NCBI GenBank assembly: GCA_025506515.1
Contig: CM046442.1
Coordinates: forward strand, 60,249,376 to 60,313,375
Length of the DNA: 64,000 nt
Source: Flaveria trinervia
Lineage: Eukaryota; Streptophyta; Magnoliopsida; Asterales; Asteraceae
Direction: 5' to 3'
The position numbers were made by a program, and so were the translations under genes. Shown here piece by piece: positions 22,954-34,061 of the stretch. Numbering within the stretch: the first letter of the stretch is position 1; each line of letters begins with the position of its first letter. The notes beneath the pieces are model-generated. The model saw only the letters and a program-made list of their open reading frames with translations, was not told the origin of the DNA and searched no databases.

Positions 22954-23171
22954 TTTTAGTTCAAAAACAGTTTAGTTCAAGTTTTAAAAAGTTTTAGACA
23001 AACCACAACAAACTCAATGAGAACCAAGAAAAGATCTCAGATGAATGAGCAGAAATACAGAAAATTCAATCTCTATAACCGTTTCTTGCAAAAACAAAAG
23101 CTAATTCAATCAAACTTAGATCTTGAATAGCAGTTTCAATGATCAATTATTAGACGATCAATGATTAACCT

Positions 23172-23183
23172 GCTCTGATACCA
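23172..23183 (-). other. Element E primer binding site
   Basis: Minus-strand TGGTATCAGAGC, two bases inside the 5' LTR, is complementary to the 3' end of initiator-Met tRNA. Confidence 0.95.
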
Positions 23184-23185
23184 TT

Positions 23186-24074
23186 TGACAGGATCAGTGA
23201 TCACAAGTTTGATGTATCAGAATACAAAGCAGCGGAATACAAACTAGAATTAGACAAATTGTATCAAGCAATCGATACTTGTAAGCATTAAGATCGCATA
23301 CGGTTAAGGGAGAGAATATGTATTTCTGATTTCTAGGAAGTTTATAGATGTTAGAATATTTCTAATCAAATCAATCATTCATTCCATTCAATTACTCATT
23401 CCTCACTGATTACAATAGGTTGTCACTCCTTATATAGAGTGCAACAATCACTGCTGCTATCACGGAAAGTGACAACTGGCAGATCCAATACAAAAATAAC
23501 TAATTCTTAACAAACTACTGAAATGTTCACAACTACTGAGAACATATCAGCATGTTAAGTACAAATATAAAACTACTGAAACTACAACGACTGAAGAACA
23601 AGCTCTTCAGTCGTTTTACAAAACTACTGAAACATAGAAAATAAAACTACTGATATCACAACTACTGAAGAAGTACTCTTCAGCATTGTGACAAGCTACT
23701 GAGGCTTCAGTACTTGATCTTCAGACTTTGACCTTCAGGTGTTTCATCAGCTGATGACTTCAGTAGATATCATCAGCTGATGTCTTCAGTCTTTGTCTTC
23801 AGACTTTGTACATCAGTTGTTGATCTTCAGCACTTGTGAACTCTTCAGCGTTGTACTTCAGTACTTTGGTCTTTCAGCTTCAGCACTTGTGTTCTTTAGC
23901 TGTTGTACTTCAGCACTTTGGTTCTTCAGCTGTTAAGGTCTTCAGCACTTGATCTTCAGCTGTTGAAGTCTTCAGCACTTGTCAAACTACTGATGAGGCT
24001 TTCAGCAGTTGTTGTGATACCATGTGGGACTTAGAGGTTTTCTGATCTTGGCTCATTGGTTCTTTTGGTCCACA
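23186..24074 (-). mobile_element. Element E 5' LTR
   Basis: 889 bp, near-identical to the 3' LTR at 11630. Most differences are one-base gains or losses (for example ggttatagg/ggttaagg, ttcaatact/ttcaattact, tccaaca/tccaca at the end) and not substitutions. U3 is filled with cagcacttg and cagtagtt motifs. The TATA box is at 23430-23436. Confidence 0.95.
23430..23436 (-). promoter_or_regulatory. TATA box of element E LTR
   Basis: Minus-strand TATATAA in ACTCTATATAAGG. It lies after the repeat array of U3 and about 245 bp before the LTR end. D has the same string at 52697. Confidence 0.7.
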
Positions 24075-24079
24075 ACAAC
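24075..24079. repeat. Target site duplication of element E, right copy
   Basis: ACAAC, equal to 11625-11629. Confidence 0.85.
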
Positions 24080-25878
24080 CTAACAACACAAGCTAGTGTT
24101 GAACCCACACCATCAATCTCTCAACCACCGAACAACCACAAATCATCCTCACCTATAAAATAAAATCCAAACAAACCCCTACACAAGTTACTCAATTTGT
24201 ATAGGACCCATACTATTACCCACACAGTTTGAAGTGGACACTGGAGCTCCCACTTCTCCTAAGGAGCAAACCACTTCTATTGCTTTACTATCAGTCTTGA
24301 GGTTCCTCATACTCAAACAGATGAGCTCATCAGCCCAACAGCCTTAAGCCTTCACTCAGTCTCACATTCTAGTGAACAACCTTCAGGGGAAAGTTACCAT
24401 CCCCAGCCTTTATATCTCAACCAACCATCCCTAGCCTTGATTTCTATGATAATAAAGACTTGGGATTCAGTAAGTATCATGAGTCTCTTTTCTCTTCCCC
24501 CACTCAAAGAGAGATGAATGCTTATGCTTCTCCCTTGTCCAGCCCATATCGTCTACCCCCTATTGATGGATGTCCCTAACTTTGCTCAGGATCCATATGG
24601 AAGAGGCTCCCACTTCTGCAAGTGATTACATCTTAAAACTTCAACCATGGCAACTCTAATACTCCATCTGAAGTAGTCAGTGATTAGAGGAAAACCAGCC
24701 GCCAAAACATCATGTTGGTGGTTAGACTGAGATTTTGGTCCAATTATCTTATCCCCCATGAATCTTCTGATGAAGAAGAGGGCAATCTGAGAAATAGGTG
24801 CAAAAACTATCAAACCATGCACCTATCTAGTCTCTAAGGTTAGTCACTTGGAATCTCAGGTGACTACCATACACACATGTCCAATGATCAGCAACTTGAG
24901 ATTTCTTATCTTAAGGAGAAACTAGCTAGGAGACCTTTAAGAAAGCTCAAAAAAAAACAAGAAAAACCTGTGATGTGATTGACCTAACTCCTAGCTCACC
25001 TATGCAAGAGGGTGATGCTACCAAAAAGGGGGAGAAAGTCATTATAGTTACAGAACCCGGGAGTTCTTCACAGAGCATGGACTTTGAGGACTCAACATCT
25101 TCATTTACAACTGTCCATTCGTAGCAACTTCCTCAAGTTCACATTGATATGGACTCTATAGACTCCTTCATTCAGAGTCTTTTTGAGGAAGGCATTCCAA
25201 GGGCTTGTGGCATCTCCACCTCAAGGAACTTCCAATTACATCATAGGGTGGATGTATGATGCCAACAGAGAGCCCTTATTCTTCAAAGAGTTCAATGGCA
25301 ACAAGAAGTCTTCAATTTTCAGACCTTGAACTACTATGAAGGTCTTGACATTGTCAACATGCCATTTGTCAATCAAAGCCATCTAGATAAGCTAACAAGT
25401 TGGCTCAAAGGATTCAAGATAGGATTACTGAAGAGTTCAGCTTAAGAAGGAGACAGTGGGTTGACTGGATGTTGAGACAGACCCTAAGATTAGCTTCAAA
25501 GGTAAAACCTTGACCGAAGGCCCAGTGGTTGAAACTGAGACCCCTGTCATACCTACAACTGCTTCAGAAGTGCATTCCCTTGATGAGACACCTACCGGTG
25601 AAGGTGCATCTCAACCTCTCTCTGGCAAGAGCTTGGATGCTACACCAAGCAATAAAGGCCAAAGTTCTCTCCACCCTAAGTCACAAAGGTTTGTGAGTGA
25701 AAAAGGGAAAAGGAAATTCACTCTTGAGGAGATTGAGGAGGAGGAGAGAGAGAAAGAGAGAGGAAAAGGAAGCTAAGGGTAGAAAGTTCATCTGCTGGGT
25801 CTGCTAGCTTCATGAAGCTATAATTAGGTTTGCTCCCAACCAAACACTCAGAATGATGAGTTGAAGGCAGTCAGGATT
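24080..25878 (+). pseudogene. Element C ORF3, middle part
   Basis: Continues the frame broken at 11629. Many stops. The stretch near 24960 (gtgattgacctaactcctag) matches H at 46010. The open frame at 25510-25776 has MTEGPVVETETPVIPTTA, a Thr/Ser/Pro-rich segment, and LEEIEEEEREKERGKGS, a charged helix. It aligns with 46570-46860 of H. F is inserted after GCAGTCAGGATT at 25878. Confidence 0.75.
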
Positions 25879-26340
25879 TGTTGGAGCTGTACAAGATAGT
25901 CTATATTATCAACACAGTCAAAGTCAACAATAGTCAACGTCACGGTCAAATCAACAAAAAGTCAAACTGACACGTTGAGTCGAAGAACCGAGACGATATG
26001 TTGAAGATTAAGATGACTACGAGTTTTATTGTAATAAATATATTTTATGTGAACAAAATATATTTTATCTTGTTTTAGTCATTTTTATTTTTTATATGTA
26101 ATTTCCATTAATTAGCCTAAGTCTAGGGGGTTAAGTGCAATCAATGAATATTAGTCTAGATTATAAATAGGTTAATTGTCATTAGTGTTGGTTAATGGTT
26201 AAATGACCAATTGATTTGGGTTTTCACTTTGAACAAATCATATGCAATCAATATAGATCAAAGGGGTTTTATTGTGATTATCATTGTTTGATCCATAATT
26301 CTTCATGTTATTTGATTCAAGTGTGTAACCTGGGCTAACA
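25879..26340 (+). mobile_element. Element F 5' LTR
   Basis: Starts TGTTGGAGCTG and ends GGGCTAACA, followed by a primer site after three bases. Short for this window. It carries repeated 'gtcaa' blocks near 25918-25970 and an AT-rich middle. Confidence 0.8.
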
Positions 26341-26343
26341 ATT

Positions 26344-26356
26344 TGGTATCAGAGCC
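26344..26356 (+). other. Element F primer binding site
   Basis: TGGTATCAGAGCC matches the complement of initiator-Met tRNA 3' end. Confidence 0.9.
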
Positions 26357-28088
26357 TTATTGGATCAAATGCATTGAAGATTAGAAGAATTGTTGCTGAT
26401 TTTTGAAGGTGTTCATTATAAATTTAGAGAGAGAAAATGGGGGTTTTAGAGAGAGAAACTAGATTTGAAAATTAAAAGGTTCCAAATCTTCATCAAAATC
26501 ATCAGATCTATAAGTTTGACAAGGAATTTAAAGATTTACAAGTTAAAAATCAAATCTACTCTTAAATCTATACAAGATTCAACAAAAAAGTTTCAGATCC
26601 TGAGATTTTCTGTCACACACACTAGTGTGTCTGTGTGTTCTTGGTGTTCTTGAGGATCTTCAAAACATCAAGCTGCGAATTTAGCATTATCTTGAACGAA
26701 AGTTCACATTTTCGAGTGAAAATTCCAGCGAAAATACTGCCAAAATCATCGGCGACTCTAAAAAATCAACCTAGGAATTTAAAAAACTAATTTGCAAAAT
26801 TATTAAAAAAATAAAAAAAATTAATAATAATATTCAAGCTGCGAAATTATAAAAATCCACCTGCGAAAATATAAAATACATGCTGGGAAATTAAAAAATT
26901 CAGCGAATTATAAAAAAAAATCTATCTGCTAAACCCTAGCCGCCGATCATGCCTTCCATCACCACCACCATCTCTCTCAACTCGAAACACCACCGGCTGT
27001 CGTTGAACCACCACCCTATCACCACCGCCGTTCTGACTATAACCACCGCGACTCACCACCGGCTCTCTGGCGATCAGCCACGGTTTCTTTACCGCAGTAG
27101 GGTTTCTCGTCGATCTGTCAAACGATCTACCATGAGAATTACTGTTCAAATCCATCTCAACTTTACAAAATCAAGTTCCCAGTTCTCAACAAACCATCTT
27201 TTTTATTCATAATATTAAAAGTTCGAAATCAACAGTTTAAAACTGATCTCAAGATTCATGTATCCGTCTTTAACACATACCAAAACAACTGCAAATCGTT
27301 TTTAAAATCATAAAAAAGGGTAGAAGAGGAGTTTTGTTGTTACTGATTTATCATTGATCAGTAAAGATTTTAGAAATTTCTTGTTTGTAAACGAAGACAG
27401 AAGTTGTAGTGTTCATGTGTGTTTCTACGACCGAAAGAAGAAGAAGGAACAATGGTCATTCGATCAGAGGGAAGCAGTAGCAGATCGGGTGACTGTGTTG
27501 TGTTTGGATTTTAAAGAAGAAAATGAATCGGAAAGGTGGCTCGTCGGAAAGAAGAGTTCGTCGGAAAGCTGCCCTCATCCGCTCCTCTCTCTCAATTTCT
27601 CTTAGTATGTGTGTTTTAGTTGCTGTGAATATTTTGTGTATTAGGGTTTTGAAATTTTTAATGGGATAATTTTGGATAAGCCAATTTGGTTAATTCATTG
27701 AAAGAAATTAAAGTTGGGCTAGAATTGGGATGGATCACCAATTTGGGTTATTCATTAAAAGAAAATTAAGTGGGGCTAAGAATTGGGTTGGATCAGCAAA
27801 TTGGGTTATTTTTAACAAATTATTGTGTGGGCTTATTAAACATAGAAAATAATAAAGTTGCGTTCATTAAAAATCAAAGAAAAAATCATTTTCTTAAATC
27901 CCGATAAAGAAATATTCAACGATTTTAAAAGATTTATAAAAAAACAAACTGGCCTTGCAGCTTGACCCCAATTGCTAAGATTGTTTATCGTGATATTTAA
28001 AAATAATATTTTTCCCGGGAGAGAATTATTTTATAATTTTTGGAAAAATATTTTTGGGGTGTTTTATTGTTCAAAAATTTTAAAGATA
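26357..28088 (+). other. Element F leader, unusual composition
   Basis: About 1.7 kb between primer site and gag. At 26360-26930 it is AT-rich. At 26935-27210 it switches to a C-rich 'caccaccac' stretch, open on both strands for 77 to 87 codons. At 27354-27605 another open stretch of 83 codons ends in a Ser-rich tail. At 27674-27826 there are about 2.5 copies of a 60-bp unit (ggatcaccaatttgggttat). None of these peptides is recognised. It may be element leader or captured plant DNA. Confidence 0.4.
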
Positions 28089-28652
28089 ATGTCATCTTCA
28101 AAAGACTTTAAATCAGATAATCTCACAATGGCAGAAGGCCGATTTGACTCTTTTGTATGTATGAAGAAATAAATTTGTCAGATTTGATTGATCGATTCTT
28201 AAGGTGGCAAATAATCTAAAGAAGCATATTCCTGATCTCAGTAATCATGAACAAATTCAAAAGCTTCTTGACTCGCTTCCGTCTGCATGGAACCATCAAG
28301 TTAAAATGCTGAAGCAAGAAAGAGGTTATGTCAACACAAAACTTATGGATATGATCAACAGACTAAAATCTCTTGAGCTGGATATCCAAAGAATCGAATT
28401 TCAGCAAGTCGTGTTCTCATATCAAACCAACACGCTTAATACTGAACTTGTTTCTTCTGTAACAAGCATACTTGATTACAAAGCCGAGCTGATTGAAAAG
28501 ATGAAATTATGAGAACTGATTTGGATTCCACTGTTAAAATAAAAAATATTGAAACTTTGAGAGTTGACAATGACAATAAACCAGAGCCTGTAATAACCGA
28601 TTATGATAAGGCTGGAAAAGCTAATAAAAGAGAGAAAGAATATGAGGCTGAC
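28089..28652 (+). pseudogene. Element F gag remnant
   Basis: Probable start MSSSKDFKSDNLTMAEGRFD at 28089, then a break after 28 codons. The frame at 28204-28512 has LKKHIPDLSNHEQIQKLLDS, LPSAWNHQVKMLKQERGY and MDMINRLKSLELDIQR, which is the C-terminal half of Copia Gag (UBN2-like). The middle of the domain is deleted. A shifted frame (MRTDLDSTVKIKN...) runs on to 28652. Confidence 0.65.
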
Positions 28653-29351
28653 AAAATATTCTAAGTGTGAAATCTTCCGAAGCCAAAACCAATATCTTCT
28701 GAAGCCAAAGATCAAGTCTTTCGAAGCTTCAGAGACAAAGTCTTCCAAAGCCAACACTTGAAGACAGATTTCTTCCGAAGACTTTTAACAACATGCTTTA
28801 TCTGATGTACTTTTCCATAAAGCTGGACCCCTTTCCGTTGCAATTCTGTAAAGTCACCAACATACATGAGTTGGTGAAAAGGTCCATGCTTTTGGTAACT
28901 GTATATTGAGGTCTTGAGTCTGTAAACTTTCTACTTCATGTACTTTATTCTTTTTTGTAATAGATAAGGATGTGAGCTATGGCATGTCATAGTCACTAGT
29001 CAAAAGGCAATCTGCCTTTTGACTCTTCAATTGATTTTGTTTTTGTGTCTAGTGAATTGTATCCGGCTGGCCTTCAAAGTATGGCCGTCTGTAGGATGTA
29101 GTATAAGTATCTTATATTCTTGTAACTTTCTTTTATGTTTTGTAACACTTGTAATAGAACATTGAGAAAGCAATATACTGCAATCTTGAAAACCATCTCC
29201 TTGTGTATCTTGCTCTTTTGTTTTGTCTCTTAATTACTTGTGTTCTTAGTGTCTTTAGTTATGGCTAATCCAGTTCACTGTTTGATTAAGTTAAGTTACT
29301 TTTCTCTTTGTGTTGTTGTGTTGTAAGTGACCACCCTTCACTGGTCATGCA
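28653..29351 (+). mobile_element. Element G 5' LTR (5'-truncated)
   Basis: Aligns from 'aaatattctaagtgtgaaat' onward with the C 3' LTR (45300-45990). About 110 bp at the start are absent. It has a cluster of tcttccgaagcc-type motifs at 28670-28785. It ends GGTCATGCA and is followed by the primer site. Confidence 0.85.
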
Positions 29352-29353
29352 TT

Positions 29354-29366
29354 TGGTATCAGAGCA
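29354..29366 (+). other. Element G primer binding site
   Basis: TGGTATCAGAGCA, two bases inside the LTR, complement of initiator-Met tRNA 3' end. Confidence 0.92.
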
Positions 29367-29434
29367 TTCCAGCTCTTTATATAAGATCTTACCATCTAAA
29401 GATCCCTCACACACACAAATACTCAACTTATCAA

Positions 29435-30850
29435 ATGGCAACCATTTCCAAAACTGATATGGAAACTAGAACCATGAACAAGTCCCCACTAATCACACTT
29501 GATGACTTTGACACCTGGTGCCTGTGAATGGAAGGTTTCATCAGGTATCTAGACTTAAGAATGTGGAGTCTATTGAAAATGGACCTTACATACCAAGCAT
29601 CTCTTCTACTACTGTGGTATGATCCCCAAGGTTGTGGCAAACTACTCTGATGAAGATAGGAAAAGAGTAGAGATTGTTAGAAACCATGATAGCCTAAGGT
29701 TTCAAGAAATACAAAACAGCTAAGCAGTTGTGGGATGCATTGAAACTGATGTATGAGGGTTCCTTTGAAGCTAAGGAGAACAAGATGGATCTCCTGAAGC
29801 AGAATTTTGAAAACTTCACCTTCAAAGCACATGAAACCATGACTCAGCAATACTTCAGGTATGTTGAGATTCTGGATACCGTTGTGGATGGAGGAGTTGC
29901 TCTTGAAAACAAAGACACTATAAGAAAGTTCATGTCCTCACTTCCTAGGCAATGGACACACTACTGTGTGGTTACCAAGAGAACTAAGAACCTTAAAACT
30001 CTTACTTTGACAGAGTTGTAAAGGATTCTTATGGCTACCAGATGGAGATGAACATGCAAGGTTCATTTGGAAACTCCAACAATCAAATGGGTTCAGCCCT
30101 TCATGTGGTTGAAAGGGATAACATAGAACCCTAACATCATCTTATATTCTACCCTGACAACTCACCAAAGGGTCCTTTTATCACCTTCCTAGAGACACCA
30201 AAGGAGAACTACACTCAAGGAAGCCCATTCCAAGAGACAAGCGCTTCTCAAGCTTTTGTGTCTTTTGATGAAAGTTGTGGCAGCTTTCTTTTCACCCTTG
30301 AAGACCTGGACTGTATCCATCCAGATGATCTAGAGTACATGGAGATAGTCCAGCAGATGGCTCTTCTCACTCACAGAGCCAAGAAGTTCTACAAGCGGAC
30401 TGGAAGGAAGTTCCCCAGCAGTGCAGCCAGTGGAAAGTTTGGGCTAGACAAAGGCAAAGTCAAGTGTTACAACTGTAACTTGATGGGCCACTTTGCTAGG
30501 GAGTGTAAGGCGCCAAGAACAAATGGTGGCCAAACATAGTCCAGACCAAACTACACGGATAAAGCCACCCAGAATGAGAAGCCAAAGCAGCAAGCTGCTA
30601 TTGTTGTTGAAGAAGGAGGCTTTGACTGGATCTTTCAGGTGGAAGATGCTTCTCCAAACCAAGCACTTATGGCAAATCATGATGAAGCCAAGGTATTGGA
30701 ACCTCTTTGTACCCCTGAATGCATTGCTAAAGTAAACATATACAAGTCCTATAACTTAGAAATGAGATCTGATCTTGAGTCCTTAAACATCTTAGTTGAT
30801 TTTAGAAAGTCTAAAAATGATTATAAACTAAAGATAGAGGACTTATAGAA
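29435..30850 (+). pseudogene. Element G gag
   Basis: Starts MATISKTDMETRTMNKSPLI at 29435, stops at TGG-to-TGA near 29525. The frame at 29728-30021 has MWDALKLMYEGSFEAKENK, ETMTQQYFRYVEILDTVVDG and MSSLPRQWTHYCVV, a UBN2-type capsid region. The frame at 30258-30539 ends in the intact knuckle VKCYNCNLMGHFARECKAPR (CX2CX4HX4C). A Lys-rich tail follows at 30639-30848. Confidence 0.88.
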
Positions 30851-32110
30851 AAATATTTCAGTTCTAAAACATGAGCATACAAACTTTAGGACTCATATCA
30901 AGGATCTCATAACTAAGCTGACTGAATGACAGGCTGAGCTTGTGATCAGTAAAGTCAGGGCAGAAAAGTGTGTTCTTGAAGAAAACACCTTCAAGAACAT
31001 GACATCCTCATCCGTGCACAACAAAGTGGGCTATCAAAACAAGTAGTGACTGGGATCAAATGAGATAGCTCCTCCATACACAATCTTGTCTGTAAGATCA
31101 CCTAGGTGTTGAACTTATGAAGATGAGCTTCCTCTCACAGAATCTTTGAGTGAAGAGGATGATGAAGTGATAGTGAAAATTCCTCTGAGAAGAGTTAATA
31201 GGAGGATTCTAAGAAGGGCCACTATCCTTCTGAAGAGAAGAAAAACATTGTGATGACCAAGTCAATAAGAAAGAACTTAATCAGAAAGAGCAAAAGAAAA
31301 GCTAGGAAGGCTCAAGAGATCAAGGCTACTTTTGACTCCAAGAAGAAACAATTTTTTATCTCTGCAGGGTTTGAAGTGGTAAAGACTGAAGACATCAACC
31401 TCAACTCTTCAATTAAGAGTTCTGGTTCATGTTCAAATCATCTCAGTACCAAAAAGAAGACTGGTTTGTTATGTACCATTGCTACACAACCTAGACCATC
31501 CAACTCCAAGAACAGTTCTTAGCCCAAAAAGATTGTCTTAACATCTACAAAGATGAGGGTGGAGAAGGATGTACCAAAGGCAGTCTTGTTCCTAGCAGAA
31601 GGCACTTGGGAAGAAGAAAATGGAGTGTGTTATATGTGAAAGTACTGCTCATCTTGCTAAGGATTGTCCATACAATCCTAAAGGTACCCTTCACATGACC
31701 AAAACAAAGACTTCCAAGAGTTCCAAGAAGATTCAATCTTCGGAAGGAAAATCTGTCTCCTTCGGAAGCTCCAAAACTAAGACGAAGGCAAGTGGAAAAT
31801 TGCCTTCGAAGAAAAGTTGGTCTCGGAAGAAAGGAATACTTCCGAAGCACTTCCAAAGGTTCTATTATCAAAACTTCTGAAGTCTTAAAAGCTTCTGAAG
31901 TATTGAAGGTCAAGTCAAGATTCTAAAGGTGGTGTGGAAGTCTAAGAAAGTCCAAGTGACTGAAAATTCTCCATCAACAACAGCTCAAGATCCTCAAAGC
32001 ACAACAATAGGATCTATTATCATTGCATTATCTTTTTTTTCTCTTAGTGAGCCCAATACAAGTAAGGCTTGGGTTTCCAAATGTAACTAATCATTTTCTT
32101 TGTGCAGGGA
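30851..32110 (+). pseudogene. Element G gag-pol spacer with second zinc knuckle
   Basis: Lys/Ser-rich, stop-ridden. At 31620 the frame reads MECVICESTAHLAKDCPYNP, an intact CX2CX4HX4C knuckle, followed by a Lys/Ser-rich run. The DNA coding for that run (31738-31890) contains five or more cttcsgaag motifs of the kind clustered in the LTR. Confidence 0.75.
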
Positions 32111-32560
32111 CAGCTCAGGACAAACAAGAATGTCTGGATCATTGACAGTGGATGTTCTAGGCACATGACAGGCAATAGGTCACTACTCACGAACTTTTAA
32201 AGGATTGATGGAGAGCTACTTGCTTTTGGGGGAGATGAAGTTGGTTACATTTCTGGAATGGGCAAGGTCACAAATGGTAAGCTCAGCATTGAAAAGGTAA
32301 ACTTTGTCAAGGAGCTTGGGTACAATCTTCTGAGTGTATCCCAAATTTGTGATTAGAGTCATAACATGCTGTTTACTGAGCATGAGTGCATTATTCTCAA
32401 GCCCAGGGTGGTCATTCCTCATGAGCATATCTTGCTTAGAGCCCCCAGGAAAGGGAACATGTACAAGATGGATTTGCAAGAAACCTCTCCTTCTGGAGAA
32501 GTTTCATGCTTTATGTCTAAAGCCAATAGTGATGAGTCTTTCCTATGGCATAAAATAATA
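32111..32560 (+). pseudogene. Element G pol: protease and GAG-pre-integrase
   Basis: NVWIIDSGCSRHMTGNRSLL carries the catalytic DSG (about 32129-32190). Then GDEVGYISGMGKV, LGYNLLSVSQICD and the GAG-pre-integrase stretch ILLRAPRKGNMYKMDLQE. Two stops interrupt (near 32199 and 32353). Confidence 0.85.
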
Positions 32561-33420
32561 TGCCATGTAAACTTTAAGAACATGAATAAACTTATTAAGA
32601 ATGATTTGGTAACTGAATGCTAAAGAAAGAGTTTACAAGTGATGACCATTGTGTTGCATGGCTGAAAAGGAAGCAACATAAGGTATCTCACAAGCCTAAG
32701 GAAAGAAACTCCATCACTACTCCCCTACACTTGTTACAAATGGATCTCTTTGGCCCTACCAGTGTAATGAGTCTAGGAAGGACCTCTTACTGTTTAGTGA
32801 TCACAAATGAATTTACAAGATTCACTTGGTCTTCATCCTTAGAACTAAGGATGAGACTCTTGAGATTCTGAAGAATTTCATTCTAAAGATTGAGAATCAA
32901 TCTGATCACAAGGTCAAAATCATAAGATGTGATCAAGGAACTGAATTCAAGAACCAAATCCTTATTACATTTTGTGATGAAAAAGGTATTACAACACTAT
33001 ATAGTTCTCCCAGGACCCCTCAGCGACATGGTGTTACTGAGAGGAGAAACAGGACACTGATTGAAGCTGCAAGAACCATGTTGTCTGACTTTAAGCTGTC
33101 CATCACCTTCTAGGCAGAGGCAGTCAACACAGCTTGCTATGTGCAGAAAAGAGTTTTAGTGGTTAAGACTCATGGCAAGACTCCTTATGAACTTTGGCAC
33201 AAGAGAAAACCCTTCATTGGTTTTCTTAGGTCATTTGGTTGTCCTTGCACCATCTTAAATACCAAAGATCAAATTGCTAAATTTGCTGAGAAATCAGATG
33301 ATGGACACTTTATTGGATACACTTCCCAAGCTAAGGCTTATAGAGTATACAATCTTAGAACTAGAATTGTTGTGAAGTCAGCCAATGTGACTTTCAATGA
33401 ACTCACACCCTGTGTGACTG
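32561..33420 (+). pseudogene. Element G pol: integrase
   Basis: In shifting frames: HVNFKNMNKL, CVAWLKRKQHK (first Cys of the pair kept, second replaced by Trp-Leu context), LQMDLFGPTSVMSL (first Asp), KIIRCDQGTEFKNQIL (second Asp), PQRHGVTERRNRTLIEAART (Glu kept; the usual QNG is RHG) and ELWHKRKPFIGFLRSFGCPC. Joins DNA ends to the target when active. Confidence 0.85.
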
Positions 33421-34061
33421 GTTCTGGTCCTGATTGGTTGTTTGATCTTGATTTAGTTACCAACTGTTTTAACAAATCTTTTGAGATTGTTTCAGGATCT
33501 ATAGAAAACTTAAATACAGGTGATCCTGATCCAAGATTTGAGCTAAGAAGACCTTCATGTAACACATCTTAAGCTCTAGTTGGGACTACTTCTACAAATG
33601 AGGTTTCTATTAGCACCACAATCACAAACTCAGTTGATACATCTGGGATGCCTTCAAATTATAGCTAAGAGGCTTTCAACCAGATAAAGAGACTTCAAAT
33701 GTAGAAGAAAACAATGGTGGTGGTGACAATGATCAGGAATTTCTTGATGTTGATAACCACACCATAGATGACAATATCAATGATGTCACACACTCATTGG
33801 ATCAAGTTTTTCTTGATAAGTGTGCTGATGCAATGTGAGAAACATCTATGCTAGATCTAAATTTCTCTAATTTAGATCTTTCTCTGCAACTCGATGTGAT
33901 CCCTCAGCTAAGGATCCATAGGTCTCACCCCACCATAAACATCATTGGAGATGTTGTCACAAGGGTAAGAACAAGTGGACAAACCCGTGATACAAATGTT
34001 TGTCTTCACTCTTGTTTCTTATCCCAGATAGAGCCAAAGAAAGTTGATGAGGCTCTAAAGG
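33421..34061 (+). pseudogene. Element G pol: integrase-RT linker
   Basis: Acidic, Asn/Thr-rich linker parallel to 8014-8547 of C. It has DPDPRFELRRPSCNTS and, at 33848-33960, LDVIPQLRIHRSHPTINIIG, the pre-RT motif. Confidence 0.75.

Larger units (their letters stand above)
11630..24074 (-). mobile_element. Element E: complete Sirevirus-like Copia with ORF3
   Basis: Full element on the minus strand: 5' LTR 23186-24074, primer site, gag, protease, integrase, RT, RNase H, spacer, ORF3, polypurine tract and 3' LTR 11630-12518. Both LTRs are 889 bp and differ mainly by single-base indels. The ACAAC duplication flanks it. It is the same family as D, runs about 12.4 kb, and is the best preserved copy here. 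Coding frames are broken by single-base shifts, some of which may be sequence errors. Confidence 0.95.
25879..28652 (+). mobile_element. Element F: 5' LTR, long leader and gag remnant of another Copia element
   Basis: A 463-bp LTR, primer site, a leader of about 1.7 kb and a decayed gag. It ends at 28652, where the LTR of G begins without its own first bases. No protease or pol of F and no 3' LTR of F remain in the window. The LTR is unlike all others here. Confidence 0.75.

Noticed and set aside
25510..25776. Independent small gene for a Thr/Glu-rich protein
   Set aside because: Aligns in frame and position with ORF3 of H at 46570-46840, so it is part of ORF3 of C.
29354..29366. tRNA gene fragment
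   Set aside because: Only 12-13 bases complementary to a tRNA 3' end are present; this is a primer binding site.
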